DNA of 64,000 nucleotides, taken from assembly GCF_025345615.1 (NCBI RefSeq), contig NZ_JAODWD010000005.1, positions 124,001-188,000 on the forward strand, given 5' to 3'. Source of the DNA: Mycobacterium deserti (lineage in GTDB: Bacteria; Actinomycetota; Actinomycetes; Mycobacteriales; Mycobacteriaceae). The translations under genes were made by a program, and so were the position numbers. Positions 51,762-60,341 of this stretch are shown here, one piece after another. Position 1 is the first letter of the stretch. Each line of letters begins with the position of its first letter. The notes beneath the pieces are model-generated. The model was not told where the DNA came from. It saw only the letters and a list, made by a program, of their open reading frames with translations, and made no database searches.

Positions 51762-54700
51762 CTATTGGTCGGTCGTGATCACCGTGACGGTGCCCGAGCT
51801 CTGATTGGCGGTGTAGACGTGGTTTCCACTAACCGCTACAGCCATCGGAGAGCTGCCGACGTTCAGCGTGGCCAGAACCGTATTGGTGGTGGCGTCGATG
51901 ACGGTCACGGTGTTGCTGGTGGTGTTGGCGACGTAGAGACGGTTGCCGCTGATCGCGATCGCGCCGGGGCCGTCACCAACGGGTATGGCGTCGATGGCGG
52001 GTGTGGCGGGGTTGGCGTCGATGATGGTGTCAGTGGTGGTATCGATCACGGTGACGGTGTCGTTATTGGCATTGGTGACGTAGAGCCGGTTGCCGTTGGC
52101 CGCTACCGCATATGGATTGGGGACGCTGATGTTGTGGATGACGGTGTTGGTAGCGGTATCGATGACCGAGACGGTGTTGCCGGCCAGGTTGGCCACATAG
52201 AGGTGGTTGCCGCTGACCGCCGCCCCATTCGGACTGTTGCCGACGGCGATTGGGTCGATGGCGGGGGTGGCGGGATTGGCGTCGACGACGGTGTTCGTCG
52301 TGGTGTCGATGACTGTGACTGTGTTGCCGAAGCGATTAGTGACGTAGAGACGGTCGCCGCTGATCGCCATTCCGTGTGGGCCGTTGCCGACGGGAATGGT
52401 GTCGATGGCAGGTGTGGCGGGATTGGCGTCGATGACGGTGTTGGTAGTGGTGTCGATGATTGTCACGCTGTCGCCGTTGATGTTGGCGACGTAAAGCCGC
52501 GTGCCCTGGACGGCGGTTGCAAATGGGGCGCTACCGACTGCGATGCGATCGATCGCCGGTGTGGCTGGGTTGAGATCGATGACGGTGTTTGTGTCCAGGT
52601 CGATAACCGTGACGGTCGAGGGATTCTGGTTCACGACGTAGAGGCGGTCGCCGACGACTGCCACGCCTTGCGGCAGTGGTCCGGCCGCAATCGAACCAGT
52701 TACGGCTGCCGCTGGGGGATCGATTGGTGCGACGACCGGCACCGACACGCTGAGTTGACCGTCGGTGACGTTGATAGTGAAGCCGACGGTTTCGTCGCCC
52801 GGACTCGTCAAGGCGGTGAGGCGCGTCTGTGTCGTCGGGGTGAAGGTCCAGACGCCTGTCGTGGAGTTGACCGTGACCGTACCAATCGCTGGACTGATCG
52901 GACTGACCGAGTACGTCAGGATTCCGGAATCCGAATCCACGACATCGACGTGGCCGACGACGACCCCGCTGGCTTGGTTGACACTGTCGACCACGAAGGC
53001 TGGACTCCCCAAAGTCGGCGCGTCGTTGACGGGGGTGATGGTGATGGTGACGGTGGCGGTGTTGGAGGGTGCGCCGCTGGTGTCTTGGACGGTGTAGGTG
53101 AACAAGTCGGTGGTGGTTTCGGATCCGTTGTGGGTGTAGGTGATGGCGCCGGTGGCGGGGTTGATCTGGATGGCGCCGTTGGTGGGCTGTGTGAGGACCT
53201 GCACCGTGGTGGGGTCGATGGTGGTGTTGCCGTTGGGGTCGGTGTCGCCGTCGAGGACGTTGACTGCGATCGATTGGCCTTCGTTGACGGTGGCGGTGTC
53301 GTTGTCGGCCACCGGTGCACCGTCGTTGACGGGGGTGATGGTGATGGTGACGGTGGCGGTGTTGGAGGGTGCGCCGCTGGTGTCTTGGACGGTGTAGGTG
53401 AACAAGTCGGTGGTGGTTTCGGATCCGTTGTGGGTGTAGGTGATGGCGCCGGTGGCGGGGTTGATCTGGATGGCGCCGTTGGTGGGCTGTGTGAGGACCT
53501 GCACCGTGGTGGGGTCGATGGTGGTGTTGCCGTCGGGGTCGGTGTCGCCGTCGAGGACGCTGATTGCGATCGATTGGCCTTCGTTGACGGTGGCGGTGTC
53601 GTTGTCGGCCACCGGTGCACCGGAGTTGTCCTCTACCGGCGTGACGTTGACCGTGACAGTGGTGGTCGAGGAATGTCCGCCGCCGCCGAAGAAGCCGGCC
53701 AGACCATGCAGGTGCCAGGGGCTGGCTTCGTCAGAAACGGTGTAGGAGAACGTGTCTGTGCCGTTGAAGTTGGCATCGGGGGTGTAGGTGAACGTGCCGT
53801 TCGGGTTGAGCACGACCTCGCCATTTGCCGGCTGTGTGAAATCGGTGACCGTCAACACGTCACCGGCGCCCAGGTCGCCATCGGTGTCATTGGCCAGCAC
53901 CGGAATGGTCACATCGTCGTCTTCGGCTGTGGTGACCGTATCGGCCACCGCAGTGGGTGACTGGTTGAGGAAGGTGCGCTGCAATTCGCGCTGCGCCCAG
54001 CCCAACACCACGAACAACATCACCGGCGGGGCCGGAGTGGTTGGACCTGGCGCCAAGAATCCCGACAGGAACATTGACAAGGCCGTGGTGACGATATTGG
54101 TCACCGCTTGGACGCCGCCCAGCACTGCCTCCACCGGATTGGACGGCTGGGGCACCAGCGGAGCCGGCGCCGGCGTACCCGGCGCGGCCGCAGCCATCAC
54201 CAGCTGCAACTCCTCGTCGGAGTCAGCCGTCAGCGAGAACAAGCTCACGTGGCCGTCCTCGGCGGCGAGGGACACTCCTGACCCGGCTGGGGCGTTCACA
54301 TTCGCGCTGTCGGCTGTCCCGGCGTCTTTGCTCTGCGCAGACCGCCCTGTGGGGGCCTGCGGTGTGGACGGGTCGACCGACGGAACCTCTGGCGGCACAA
54401 CGGTTTCGGTAGGGGGCGGAACGAAGGTCGGGGGCGGCTCAACGGGCGCGGGGGGTGCGGCTGTTTCCGGGGCAGGCGTCGTTGGCGTTTCACCGGTCGG
54501 CGACAGGTTCTCGTCGCCGTTTTCGACCCTGGTCTCGGCACCGGTCACCGTCGCGCCACCGCTGACACTGACGTTCATCTCGGGGACCACACCGTTACCG
54601 GGATCGTTCTGCTCTGCTGGGTCTCCCGAGCCGACCGGCTGTTCGGTCTGCACCTGACCGGGGTCCACCGCACCCGTCTCTTGCTCGGCACCCGGGTTCG

Positions 54701-55001
54701 CACCGTCATTGGCGGGACCCTGCGACGTGTTGCTGGCGTCGGCGCCGTCCTGCGCACGCGCCACACCCATGCCCGAGCCGGTGGCCACCGCCACGCCGAC
54801 GCCGAGGGCAATCGCCAAGGCTCCGACCCGGCCCACGTACCGGCCACAGCCCGCGTTGACAGCCGGCCGCACACGGTGCCTGGCGCTGCCTTCAGGGCCC
54901 ACGGCCACCGTCGCAGAACCGACCGACGACTCCTGGCCGTTTCGCGCCCGGCGAGAAGCCCGGTTGTTGCCGGCGAACGGACGGTTGAACTGTGCGGCCA
55001 T
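51762..55001 (-). CDS. Large exported repeat protein: cadherin-like (VCBS/Ig-like) repeats plus YVTN beta-propeller
   Basis: 1079 residues. Order: long basic N-terminus (SRRARN), hydrophobic signal segment at about 58-80 ending GVARA; Pro/Thr/Glu-rich linker (to about 230); a second hydrophobic stretch near 290-330; three Ig/cadherin-like domains with ANDTDGDLGAGDVLTVTDF and DNDTATVNEGQSI motifs (about 350-660); a related beta-sandwich (660-750); and a C-terminal propeller of about seven YVTN blades (GDRLYVVNQNPSTVTVIDLD type). ATG 55001 has GGGGGAA upstream. It is predicted to be secreted or surface-exposed and may act in adhesion or as a scaffold. The function is unknown. Confidence 0.82.
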   Translation of the reverse strand: MAAQFNRPFAGNNRASRRARNGQESSVGSATVAVGPEGSARHRVRPAVNAGCGRYVGRVGALAIALGVGVAVATGSGMGVARAQDGADASNTSQGPANDGANPGAEQETGAVDPGQVQTEQPVGSGDPAEQNDPGNGVVPEMNVSVSGGATVTGAETRVENGDENLSPTGETPTTPAPETAAPPAPVEPPPTFVPPPTETVVPPEVPSVDPSTPQAPTGRSAQSKDAGTADSANVNAPAGSGVSLAAEDGHVSLFSLTADSDEELQLVMAAAAPGTPAPAPLVPQPSNPVEAVLGGVQAVTNIVTTALSMFLSGFLAPGPTTPAPPVMLFVVLGWAQRELQRTFLNQSPTAVADTVTTAEDDDVTIPVLANDTDGDLGAGDVLTVTDFTQPANGEVVLNPNGTFTYTPDANFNGTDTFSYTVSDEASPWHLHGLAGFFGGGGHSSTTTVTVNVTPVEDNSGAPVADNDTATVNEGQSIAISVLDGDTDPDGNTTIDPTTVQVLTQPTNGAIQINPATGAITYTHNGSETTTDLFTYTVQDTSGAPSNTATVTITITPVNDGAPVADNDTATVNEGQSIAVNVLDGDTDPNGNTTIDPTTVQVLTQPTNGAIQINPATGAITYTHNGSETTTDLFTYTVQDTSGAPSNTATVTITITPVNDAPTLGSPAFVVDSVNQASGVVVGHVDVVDSDSGILTYSVSPISPAIGTVTVNSTTGVWTFTPTTQTRLTALTSPGDETVGFTINVTDGQLSVSVPVVAPIDPPAAAVTGSIAAGPLPQGVAVVGDRLYVVNQNPSTVTVIDLDTNTVIDLNPATPAIDRIAVGSAPFATAVQGTRLYVANINGDSVTIIDTTTNTVIDANPATPAIDTIPVGNGPHGMAISGDRLYVTNRFGNTVTVIDTTTNTVVDANPATPAIDPIAVGNSPNGAAVSGNHLYVANLAGNTVSVIDTATNTVIHNISVPNPYAVAANGNRLYVTNANNDTVTVIDTTTDTIIDANPATPAIDAIPVGDGPGAIAISGNRLYVANTTSNTVTVIDATTNTVLATLNVGSSPMAVAVSGNHVYTANQSSGTVTVITTDQ
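53021..53622. repeat. Tandem 300-bp near-identical direct repeat inside the surface-protein gene
   Basis: Positions 53021-53320 and 53321-53620 match base for base except at three sites: 53234/53534 (T/C), 53270/53570 (T/C) and 53274/53574 (C/T), about 99% identity. Each unit is exactly 100 codons, one Ig/cadherin-like domain. All three differences change the residue (Asn/Asp, Asn/Ser, Val/Ile). Such identity points to recent duplication or gene conversion. Confidence 0.95.
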
Positions 55002-55527
55002 GTTGCAATTCCCCCAAGAGTGAAGCCAGAGACGACGCAGATGCGTCTCAGCAAACCTAAGGCCCTCACCCCCACGAAGGAATCCGGGAAAACCCTACGA
55101 TTCTCAAATTCCGTCCAACAGGGTTCACCAAGAAGAAACAACGAAACCGCAGCTCAGCCGCGACGGTTCGCTAAATCACCGTGCGGAGCACTGACGCTGT
55201 CGTTGACGAGGCCTGGTGCCTCGCCGTGGCGCGGCGGGTCCGCCGGTCGCCTATGCCTAAAAGGCTGCGTTAGCGATGATTTCGGCGCCGTACGGAGTCG
55301 GTTGCAACGACTCCGATGGTCACCCATCTGAGGGGAATCCACTCCGCAGTCGTCACTCGCGCTACCGGATGTTGCTGGTGCTGTCCGGGTGCCGAACCTA
55401 TGGTTATCAGTCAACGGGGGTCATCAGTCATCGCCGCTGAGCAGCCACCGTTCAACAGTGCGCCATCAATCTGCACTTAGCGCAAACATTCGTTGCATTC
55501 GCATTGAAGTTGACGCCAGCTCCGGTG
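55002..55527. other. 526-bp intergenic region upstream of the surface-protein gene
   Basis: No supportable gene in either strand. It contains the upstream region and probable 5' leader of the repeat-protein gene (ribosome site GGGGGAA at 55008-55014 on the minus strand), an A-rich stretch around 55120-55150 (AAGAAGAAACAACGAAACCG), and the hairpin at 55293-55315. Base composition is less GC-biased than the genes around it. Confidence 0.6.
55293..55315. repeat. Short inverted repeat in the intergenic region
   Basis: CGGAGTCG (55293-55300), GTTGCAA, CGACTCCG (55308-55315): perfect 8-bp arms around a 7-base centre. It lies 292 bp upstream of the surface-protein start. It could be an operator or an RNA hairpin; it lacks a U-tract, so it is not a convincing terminator. 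Confidence 0.45.
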
Positions 55528-57501
55528 TCACCGGCGGACGTCGCGCGCGGGTTCGGGCTTGCCCACGTCGGCGCCCGCCGCGATCACCGCGCGGTTGCGC
55601 TCGGCGACCGTCCGCAGCATCACCTTGAGCAGCCGCCGGTCGTACGTCATGTACCCGTTGAGCTCGTTCTCGACGTCGGTGGTCTGCGTGTAGATCGCGC
55701 CGGACAGGCCGCCCTTGCGCACGACGTCCTCGAGATCGCGACTGACCTCGACGTAGCGCTCCGTCAGCCGCGCCTTGCTGTCGGTCATCTCGTAGGCCTG
55801 CGGCCGGCCCGGCCACCGATGTCCGTCGAGCACGAGCCCGAGGCCGCCGTACTCGCCGTCGACGATGACGCGGTGCTCCAGTGGCACCGGCCGGTCGCCC
55901 AGCATCAGGCGTTCATCGTGAGCGGTCGCCGGGTTGTCGTGCAGCACCGGACGGCCGGGCCCGACGTAGGTGTGGTCGTCGTAGACGTCGCCGGCTCGAC
56001 TGTCCGGACGCGATTTGCAACAGTTGACACCGCTGTTCGCGTTGACCATGCGCGTCGGGTCTGCGGCCTTGGCGACGGCCGCAATCCTGGCGGTGTCGAA
56101 CTCGCCCCACCCCTCATTGAACGGCACCCAGCCGATGATCGATGTGACGCTGCGCAACTGGTCGATCATCTCGACCATTTCCTTCTCGAAATTGGCCTTC
56201 GCGGCGGGTGAGGGATCGGGGTCCGGTCCGACCGGAATGTCGAGCGACACATCCAGCGACGGCATGTCCTGCCATACCAGCAGCCCGAGCTTGTCCGTCC
56301 AGTAGTACCAGCGCGCGGGTTCCACCTTCGCGTGCTTGCGGACGAAGTTCATGCCAAGCGCCTTGGTCCGTTCGAGGTCGAACCGCAATGCGTCATCGGT
56401 CGGCGCGGTGTAGATCCCGTCTGGCCAGTAGCCCTGATCCAGCGGGCCGTGCAGGAACGTGATCTTGCCGTTGACCGCGATCCTGGGCCGCCCCTTGGCA
56501 TCCCTGACCGTGCCGATCGTGCGCAGGCCGGCGTAGCTCGACACCTCGTCGGTGGCCTTGCCCGACGGGCTCACCAACCGAACCTTGATGTCGTAAAGGT
56601 AAGGATCCTCGGGGCTCCACAGCCGCGGGTTCGGCACAGTGATGTGCACGGGCTCGCCGGGCTGCGCCGACGAGCGCGCCACCGCCTCGCCCCCCGGCAT
56701 GGTGACCGTGACCTCGACGCGTTGGTCACGGCCCCCGGTGACCTTCGGCGTGACGGTCAGGCCGGTCAGATCGGTGGTGATGTCGAGTTTCTCGATGTGC
56801 GCCGCGCGCACCGGTTCGATCCACACCGTCTGCCAGATGCCCGACGCGCCGGTGTAAAACAGCCCCTCGGGATGGGTGCGCTGCTTGCCGACCGCAAACG
56901 GGTTGGCCTCGTTGCGATCCTCGACGCGCACAGTGATCTGCTGCGTGCCCTTCCATCGCAGCGCGCTCGTGATGTCCGCGCTGAATCCGGTGTAGCCGCC
57001 TTCGTGATGGGCCACCTGCCGGCCGTTGACCCATACGGTGGCGATCTGGTCGACGGCGCCGAAGTGCAGCAGAACCCGCTGGCCACGCCACGTACCGGGA
57101 ATCTCGAAATCCCGGCTGTACCACATCTGGTCGTCGTGGCGCATGATGCCCGACAGCGCCGACTCGGTGGGATAGGGCACCAGAATCCGCTCGTTGTAGG
57201 CGTCCGGCGACGGGGGCGCCGACAGCGCTCGGCCCCCGGACCGGCCCGTGTACGACCAGACGCCGTTGAGGTTCAGCCACCACTTGCGCGCCAGCTGCGG
57301 GCGCGGGTACTCCGGCAGCGCGTTGTTCGGGCCGACCAGGTCGCTCCACGGTGTGGACAGAGGGGACCGCTGGCGCTGCCAATCCTCGGCCGCGTGAGCC
57401 GGCGCGGTGACCATCGCGCCAAATGCTATTAGCGCCACCGCCACCGCCGCGAACCGCATGAGTCGACAGCTACCAGCGGACGCGTTGGCGCCAGCGGCCA
57501 T
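55528..57501 (-). CDS. Secreted glycoside hydrolase family 2 protein (beta-galactosidase/glucuronidase-like)
   Basis: 657 residues. Signal peptide (LMRFAAVAVALIAFGAMVTA, cleavage near AHA-A at 38). Then the GH2 sugar-binding jelly roll (WYSRDFEIPGTWRGQRVLLH, VWVNGRQVAHHEGGYTGF), immunoglobulin-like domain, and catalytic TIM barrel from about 350: HAKVEPARWYYWTDKLGLLV, the acid/base Glu463 in PFNEGWGEF and the nucleophile candidate Glu550 in VDGEYGGLG. So a secreted exo-beta-glycosidase is likely; the sugar is unknown. I recall no counterpart in M. tuberculosis. ATG 57501 has TTGGGGGAT upstream. Confidence 0.88.
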   Translation of the reverse strand: MAAGANASAGSCRLMRFAAVAVALIAFGAMVTAPAHAAEDWQRQRSPLSTPWSDLVGPNNALPEYPRPQLARKWWLNLNGVWSYTGRSGGRALSAPPSPDAYNERILVPYPTESALSGIMRHDDQMWYSRDFEIPGTWRGQRVLLHFGAVDQIATVWVNGRQVAHHEGGYTGFSADITSALRWKGTQQITVRVEDRNEANPFAVGKQRTHPEGLFYTGASGIWQTVWIEPVRAAHIEKLDITTDLTGLTVTPKVTGGRDQRVEVTVTMPGGEAVARSSAQPGEPVHITVPNPRLWSPEDPYLYDIKVRLVSPSGKATDEVSSYAGLRTIGTVRDAKGRPRIAVNGKITFLHGPLDQGYWPDGIYTAPTDDALRFDLERTKALGMNFVRKHAKVEPARWYYWTDKLGLLVWQDMPSLDVSLDIPVGPDPDPSPAAKANFEKEMVEMIDQLRSVTSIIGWVPFNEGWGEFDTARIAAVAKAADPTRMVNANSGVNCCKSRPDSRAGDVYDDHTYVGPGRPVLHDNPATAHDERLMLGDRPVPLEHRVIVDGEYGGLGLVLDGHRWPGRPQAYEMTDSKARLTERYVEVSRDLEDVVRKGGLSGAIYTQTTDVENELNGYMTYDRRLLKVMLRTVAERNRAVIAAGADVGKPEPARDVRR

Positions 57502-57929
57502 GGATATCCCCCAAATGTGAGATCAGTCAGCACTGACGTGCCGCATGTGTCCCGACTGACCCGCGAGCCTTCGCGGTTGTAGCAAACATCAGAGCAGTCG
57601 GCGAGGAAGAAACGAGGCGCTTTCCTCGCTCGTGTATCGACACCGACCGGGCGCGCGTTACAGCGTTCGGCACGTGGCACCAACACACTGCTCACCGTAG
57701 GCGTGTGAGTCGAAATGTTCTGTAGCAAGGCTTGTTTGGCGAGATGTGTGGCCTGCAGTGCGGTGTGGCCGGAGCAGTAATCTGTCCACGAGTTCGCGGG
57801 TACGCTACGCGGCGCCAGTCGGACCTCGTCGGTGGCTACTTGCCGACGGAGCAAAGAAAGTCTGAAGCTCGACTTGAGGTTGCCACAATCTCGTTTGACC
57901 GTGGACGGCAGCGGCCACAGTATCGACCG
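57502..57929. other. 428-bp intergenic region between divergent GH2 and MOSC genes
   Basis: No convincing gene. The GH2 side holds a minus-strand ribosome site TTGGGGGATATCC just before ATG 57501. Inside lies GAGGAAG...CGAGGCGCTTTCCTCG (57618-57645), where CGAGG/CCTCG can pair. The MOSC side has AT-poor sequence and TATCGA 3 nt before the ATG. Promoters must be here, but none is clear. Confidence 0.55.
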
Positions 57930-58754
57930 ATGACGGTCACGACAGTCCGCACGCTGTGGCGGTATCCGGTCAAGTCGATGGGCGGCGAGGAGGTCTCCGA
58001 GCTGGAGATCGGGCGCAGCGGCGTCGTCGGCGACCGCGTCTTCGGCGTGTTCGACGTCGGAGAGCGGCGGCTGGCCAGCGCAAAGCGAGCCCGTCAGTAC
58101 GGAAAGTTGCTCGAATGCCGCGTGCGGCTCGTCGGCTCAACCGAGTCCGACGACTCGACCATCGAGGTGACCTTTCCCGATGGGAGCGTCGAGTGCGGAA
58201 TAGAGAAAGTGTCGCGGCGTACTAGCGAGCTGCTCGGCCGCGAGGTCCGAATCGTGGCGAGCGGCGATCCGGTCGCCCAGGACTTTCTCGCCATGGCGGC
58301 TTCGTCGACCTTCGCCGACCTGGCGCCCGTACACGTACTGAGTACCGGCATCCTGGGCCGGATGGCGGCCGCCTATCCGGGGGGAGTGTGGGACGCGCGG
58401 CGCTTTCGGCCGAACCTCCTCCTCGACGGGGCCGACTTGGAGACCGACGACATGCTCGGGTGCGACCTGGTCAGTACCAGCGCGGTGCTGCACGCCGTGA
58501 TGCCGACGCCGCGCTGCGTGATGACCACGCTCGCACAGGATCAGCTGCCGCACGATGCCGACATCCTGCGTGCGGTGGCAGGCGTTGACCGCCGAGTCGT
58601 GCCCGTGCTCGGCGAAAAGCCATGCGCCGGCGTGTATGCCGACGTTGTGCAGGGCGGCATCGTGCGTCGCGGCGACTCGGTGCGTCTCGACCGAGTGACG
58701 GCGCGGCACGGCGCGCTGGCGTCGGTGCTGCAGACGCTTGAGCAACGCGGTTGA
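57930..58754 (+). CDS. MOSC-domain protein
   Basis: 274 residues. N-terminal MOSC beta-barrel (TLWRYPVKSMGGEEVSELEI, GVVGDRVFGVFD) and C-terminal MOSC domain: RRFRPNLLLDGA, PTPRCVMTTLAQDQ with the conserved Cys that binds molybdenum cofactor in mARC-like proteins, and YADVVQGGIVRRGDSVRL. Such proteins use or carry Moco-sulfur and reduce N-hydroxylated compounds or have related roles. ATG 57930 fits family starts; the frame is open back to 57732. Confidence 0.88.
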   Translation: MTVTTVRTLWRYPVKSMGGEEVSELEIGRSGVVGDRVFGVFDVGERRLASAKRARQYGKLLECRVRLVGSTESDDSTIEVTFPDGSVECGIEKVSRRTSELLGREVRIVASGDPVAQDFLAMAASSTFADLAPVHVLSTGILGRMAAAYPGGVWDARRFRPNLLLDGADLETDDMLGCDLVSTSAVLHAVMPTPRCVMTTLAQDQLPHDADILRAVAGVDRRVVPVLGEKPCAGVYADVVQGGIVRRGDSVRLDRVTARHGALASVLQTLEQRG

Positions 58755-58806
58755 CCGTAATCGCCAATCGAATCCCCTGGACGCCGTTGCCGGGGAGGAT
58801 ACGTAT

Positions 58807-59127
58807 GTGCGAAAGAAGTGGTTGGCCCTCCCTGCCCTGCTGATCGCCTGCGGCATGACGGTTCCGCTCGCTCCGCCCGCGGAAGCCACGCTGTGCGGCT
58901 CGATCGGCGGCAGACACGTCGACGTCACCGGATGCGCCGATCCGTTGTCCTACCTCAACGACGCGCTGCCTCCGCCGCCACCACCTCCGCCACCGCCGCC
59001 CCCGCCCGGCGCGCCACCACCGCCACCCCCACCGCCGCCACCACCGCCGGTGTACCTACCGCCGGCGCCGAACGTCGACGTGTGCGCCAATGTCGGTCGG
59101 CGGATCAGCGTCAGCGGCTGCATCTAG
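58807..59127 (+). CDS. Small secreted polyproline protein with duplicated Cys motif
   Basis: 106 residues. GTG 58807 with GGGGAGG at 58792-58798. Basic start (VRKKW), hydrophobic core and cleavage near AEA-T at about residue 29. Two similar 14-residue Cys motifs, CGSIGGRHVDVTGC and CANVGRRISVSGC, flank a nearly pure Pro segment (two runs of 12-13 Pro split by GA). Each Cys pair could form a small disulphide loop. The Pro run suggests a spacer through the cell wall. No family recognised. Confidence 0.75.
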   Translation: MRKKWLALPALLIACGMTVPLAPPAEATLCGSIGGRHVDVTGCADPLSYLNDALPPPPPPPPPPPPPGAPPPPPPPPPPPPVYLPPAPNVDVCANVGRRISVSGCI

Positions 59128-59128
59128 G

Positions 59129-59566
59129 GCGACGTACCTGATCACCGGCGCGGGCGATGGTACGTCGCGACGACGAACGCGCCCCGCAGCTACGGGATCT
59201 GGGAGCCGACATCGTCGTCGGTGATCTCACGCGCGCAGGCGACATCGCCGATGCGATGCGCGATGTCACGTGGCGGCCGTGGTCGCCGCGATCCTGCGGG
59301 ACCCGACCGCGAGAATCGGACAGGTCTACGAGCTGACGGGTCCTCAGGCGCTTGACATCACAGGTCTGGCGGAGCAGTACTGGGAGAGCGGCGAACTGGC
59401 CTCGATCGGGCTGTCCGCTCATGTCGCGCAGCACATCGCGACCATGGCCCGCCTACATCGCAACGGCCGCTACGACCGCGGCACCGACGACGTCGAGCGC
59501 ATCATCGGCCGGCGGCCGCAAACGGTCGAGCAGTACATCGCGTCGAATCCCCATCTGTTCTACTGA
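59129..59566 (+). pseudogene. Remnant of an NmrA/SDR-like NAD(P)-binding protein gene
   Basis: Three blocks of one protein lie in different frames. ATYLITGAGDG (from about 59130) is the Rossmann start; VRRDDERAPQLRDLGADIVV with GDLTRAGDIADAMRDVT (59162-59263) is the next strand-helix; and VVAAILRDPTARIGQVYELT onward to ASNPHLFY (59270-59566) is the NmrA C-terminus with the LTGPQALDI motif. About 100-150 residues of the middle and the usual GxxGxxG to RALVR stretch are missing. I see no way to make an intact product; the last block could still be an isolated 98-residue ORF. Confidence 0.75.
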
Positions 59567-59570
59567 CGGC

Positions 59571-60341
59571 GTGGACCGCGCATCGTTTGACCGTCTCTTC
59601 GACATGACCGACCGCACCGTCATCGTCACCGGCGGCACCCGAGGCATCGGGCTCGCCCTCGCCGAGGGTTTCGTGCTGGCCGGCGCCCGCGTCGTCGTCG
59701 CCAGCCGCAAGCCCGATGCCTGCGAGGAGGCCGCACAGCACCTGCGCGGGCTGGGCGGCCAGGCCGTCGGCGTGCCGACGCACCTCGGCGAGGTCGGCGA
59801 CCTCGAAGCGTTGGTGCAGCGCGCCGTCGACGAGTTCGGCGGCATCGACGTCGTGGTCAACAACGCCGCCAATGCATTGGCCCAACCGCTCGGTGAGATG
59901 TCGGTTGATGCGTGGACCAAGTCCTACGAGGTGAATCTTCGCGGACCGGTGTTCCTGGTGCAGGCGGCGTTGCCGCACCTGAAGGCGAGCCCGCACGCCG
60001 CGGTGCTCAACATGGTCTCGGTCGGTGCCTTCAACTTCGCGCCGTCGCTGTCCATCTACGCGTCGGGCAAGGCGGCGCTGATGTCGTTCACCCGGTCGAT
60101 GGCCGCCGAGTTCGTTCCGCACGGCATCCGCGTCAACGCGCTGGCTCCGGGCCCCGTCGACACCGACATGATGCGCAAGAACCCGCAGCAGGCCATCGAC
60201 GCCATGATCGGCGGGACGTTGATGAAGCGATTGGCGACGCCAGACGAGATGGTGGGCGCCGCACTGCTGTTGACGTCGGACGCCGGCAGTTACATCACGG
60301 GGACGGTGATCATCGCTGACGGTGGCGGAACGCCTCGGTAG
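59571..60341 (+). CDS. Short-chain dehydrogenase/reductase
   Basis: 256 residues, classical SDR. Seen: TGGTRGIG near residue 20, NNAAN, catalytic Ser in NMVSVGAF, Tyr/Lys in YASGKAAL, and the C-terminal PGPVDTDM and GSYITGTVIIADGGGTPR. NAD(P)-dependent oxidation or reduction of an alcohol/ketone, substrate unknown. GTG 59571 (VDRASFDRLFDMTDR) gives the typical N-terminus; ATG 59604 is the alternative. Its 3' end overlaps the enoyl-CoA hydratase gene by 32 bp. Confidence 0.88.
   Translation: MDRASFDRLFDMTDRTVIVTGGTRGIGLALAEGFVLAGARVVVASRKPDACEEAAQHLRGLGGQAVGVPTHLGEVGDLEALVQRAVDEFGGIDVVVNNAANALAQPLGEMSVDAWTKSYEVNLRGPVFLVQAALPHLKASPHAAVLNMVSVGAFNFAPSLSIYASGKAALMSFTRSMAAEFVPHGIRVNALAPGPVDTDMMRKNPQQAIDAMIGGTLMKRLATPDEMVGAALLLTSDAGSYITGTVIIADGGGTPR

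Noticed and set aside
53021..53622. Repeat array considered as CRISPR-like or mobile
   Set aside because: Only two 300-bp units, in frame and without spacers; a protein-domain duplication.
51666..53960. 764-codon open frame on the plus strand, Gly/Asp/Val-rich and repetitive
   Set aside because: It is the exact antisense of the YVTN and Ig-like repeats of the minus-strand gene; its repeats (VDDGV, GDGVA) mirror that periodicity, and it has no ribosome site or recognisable domain.
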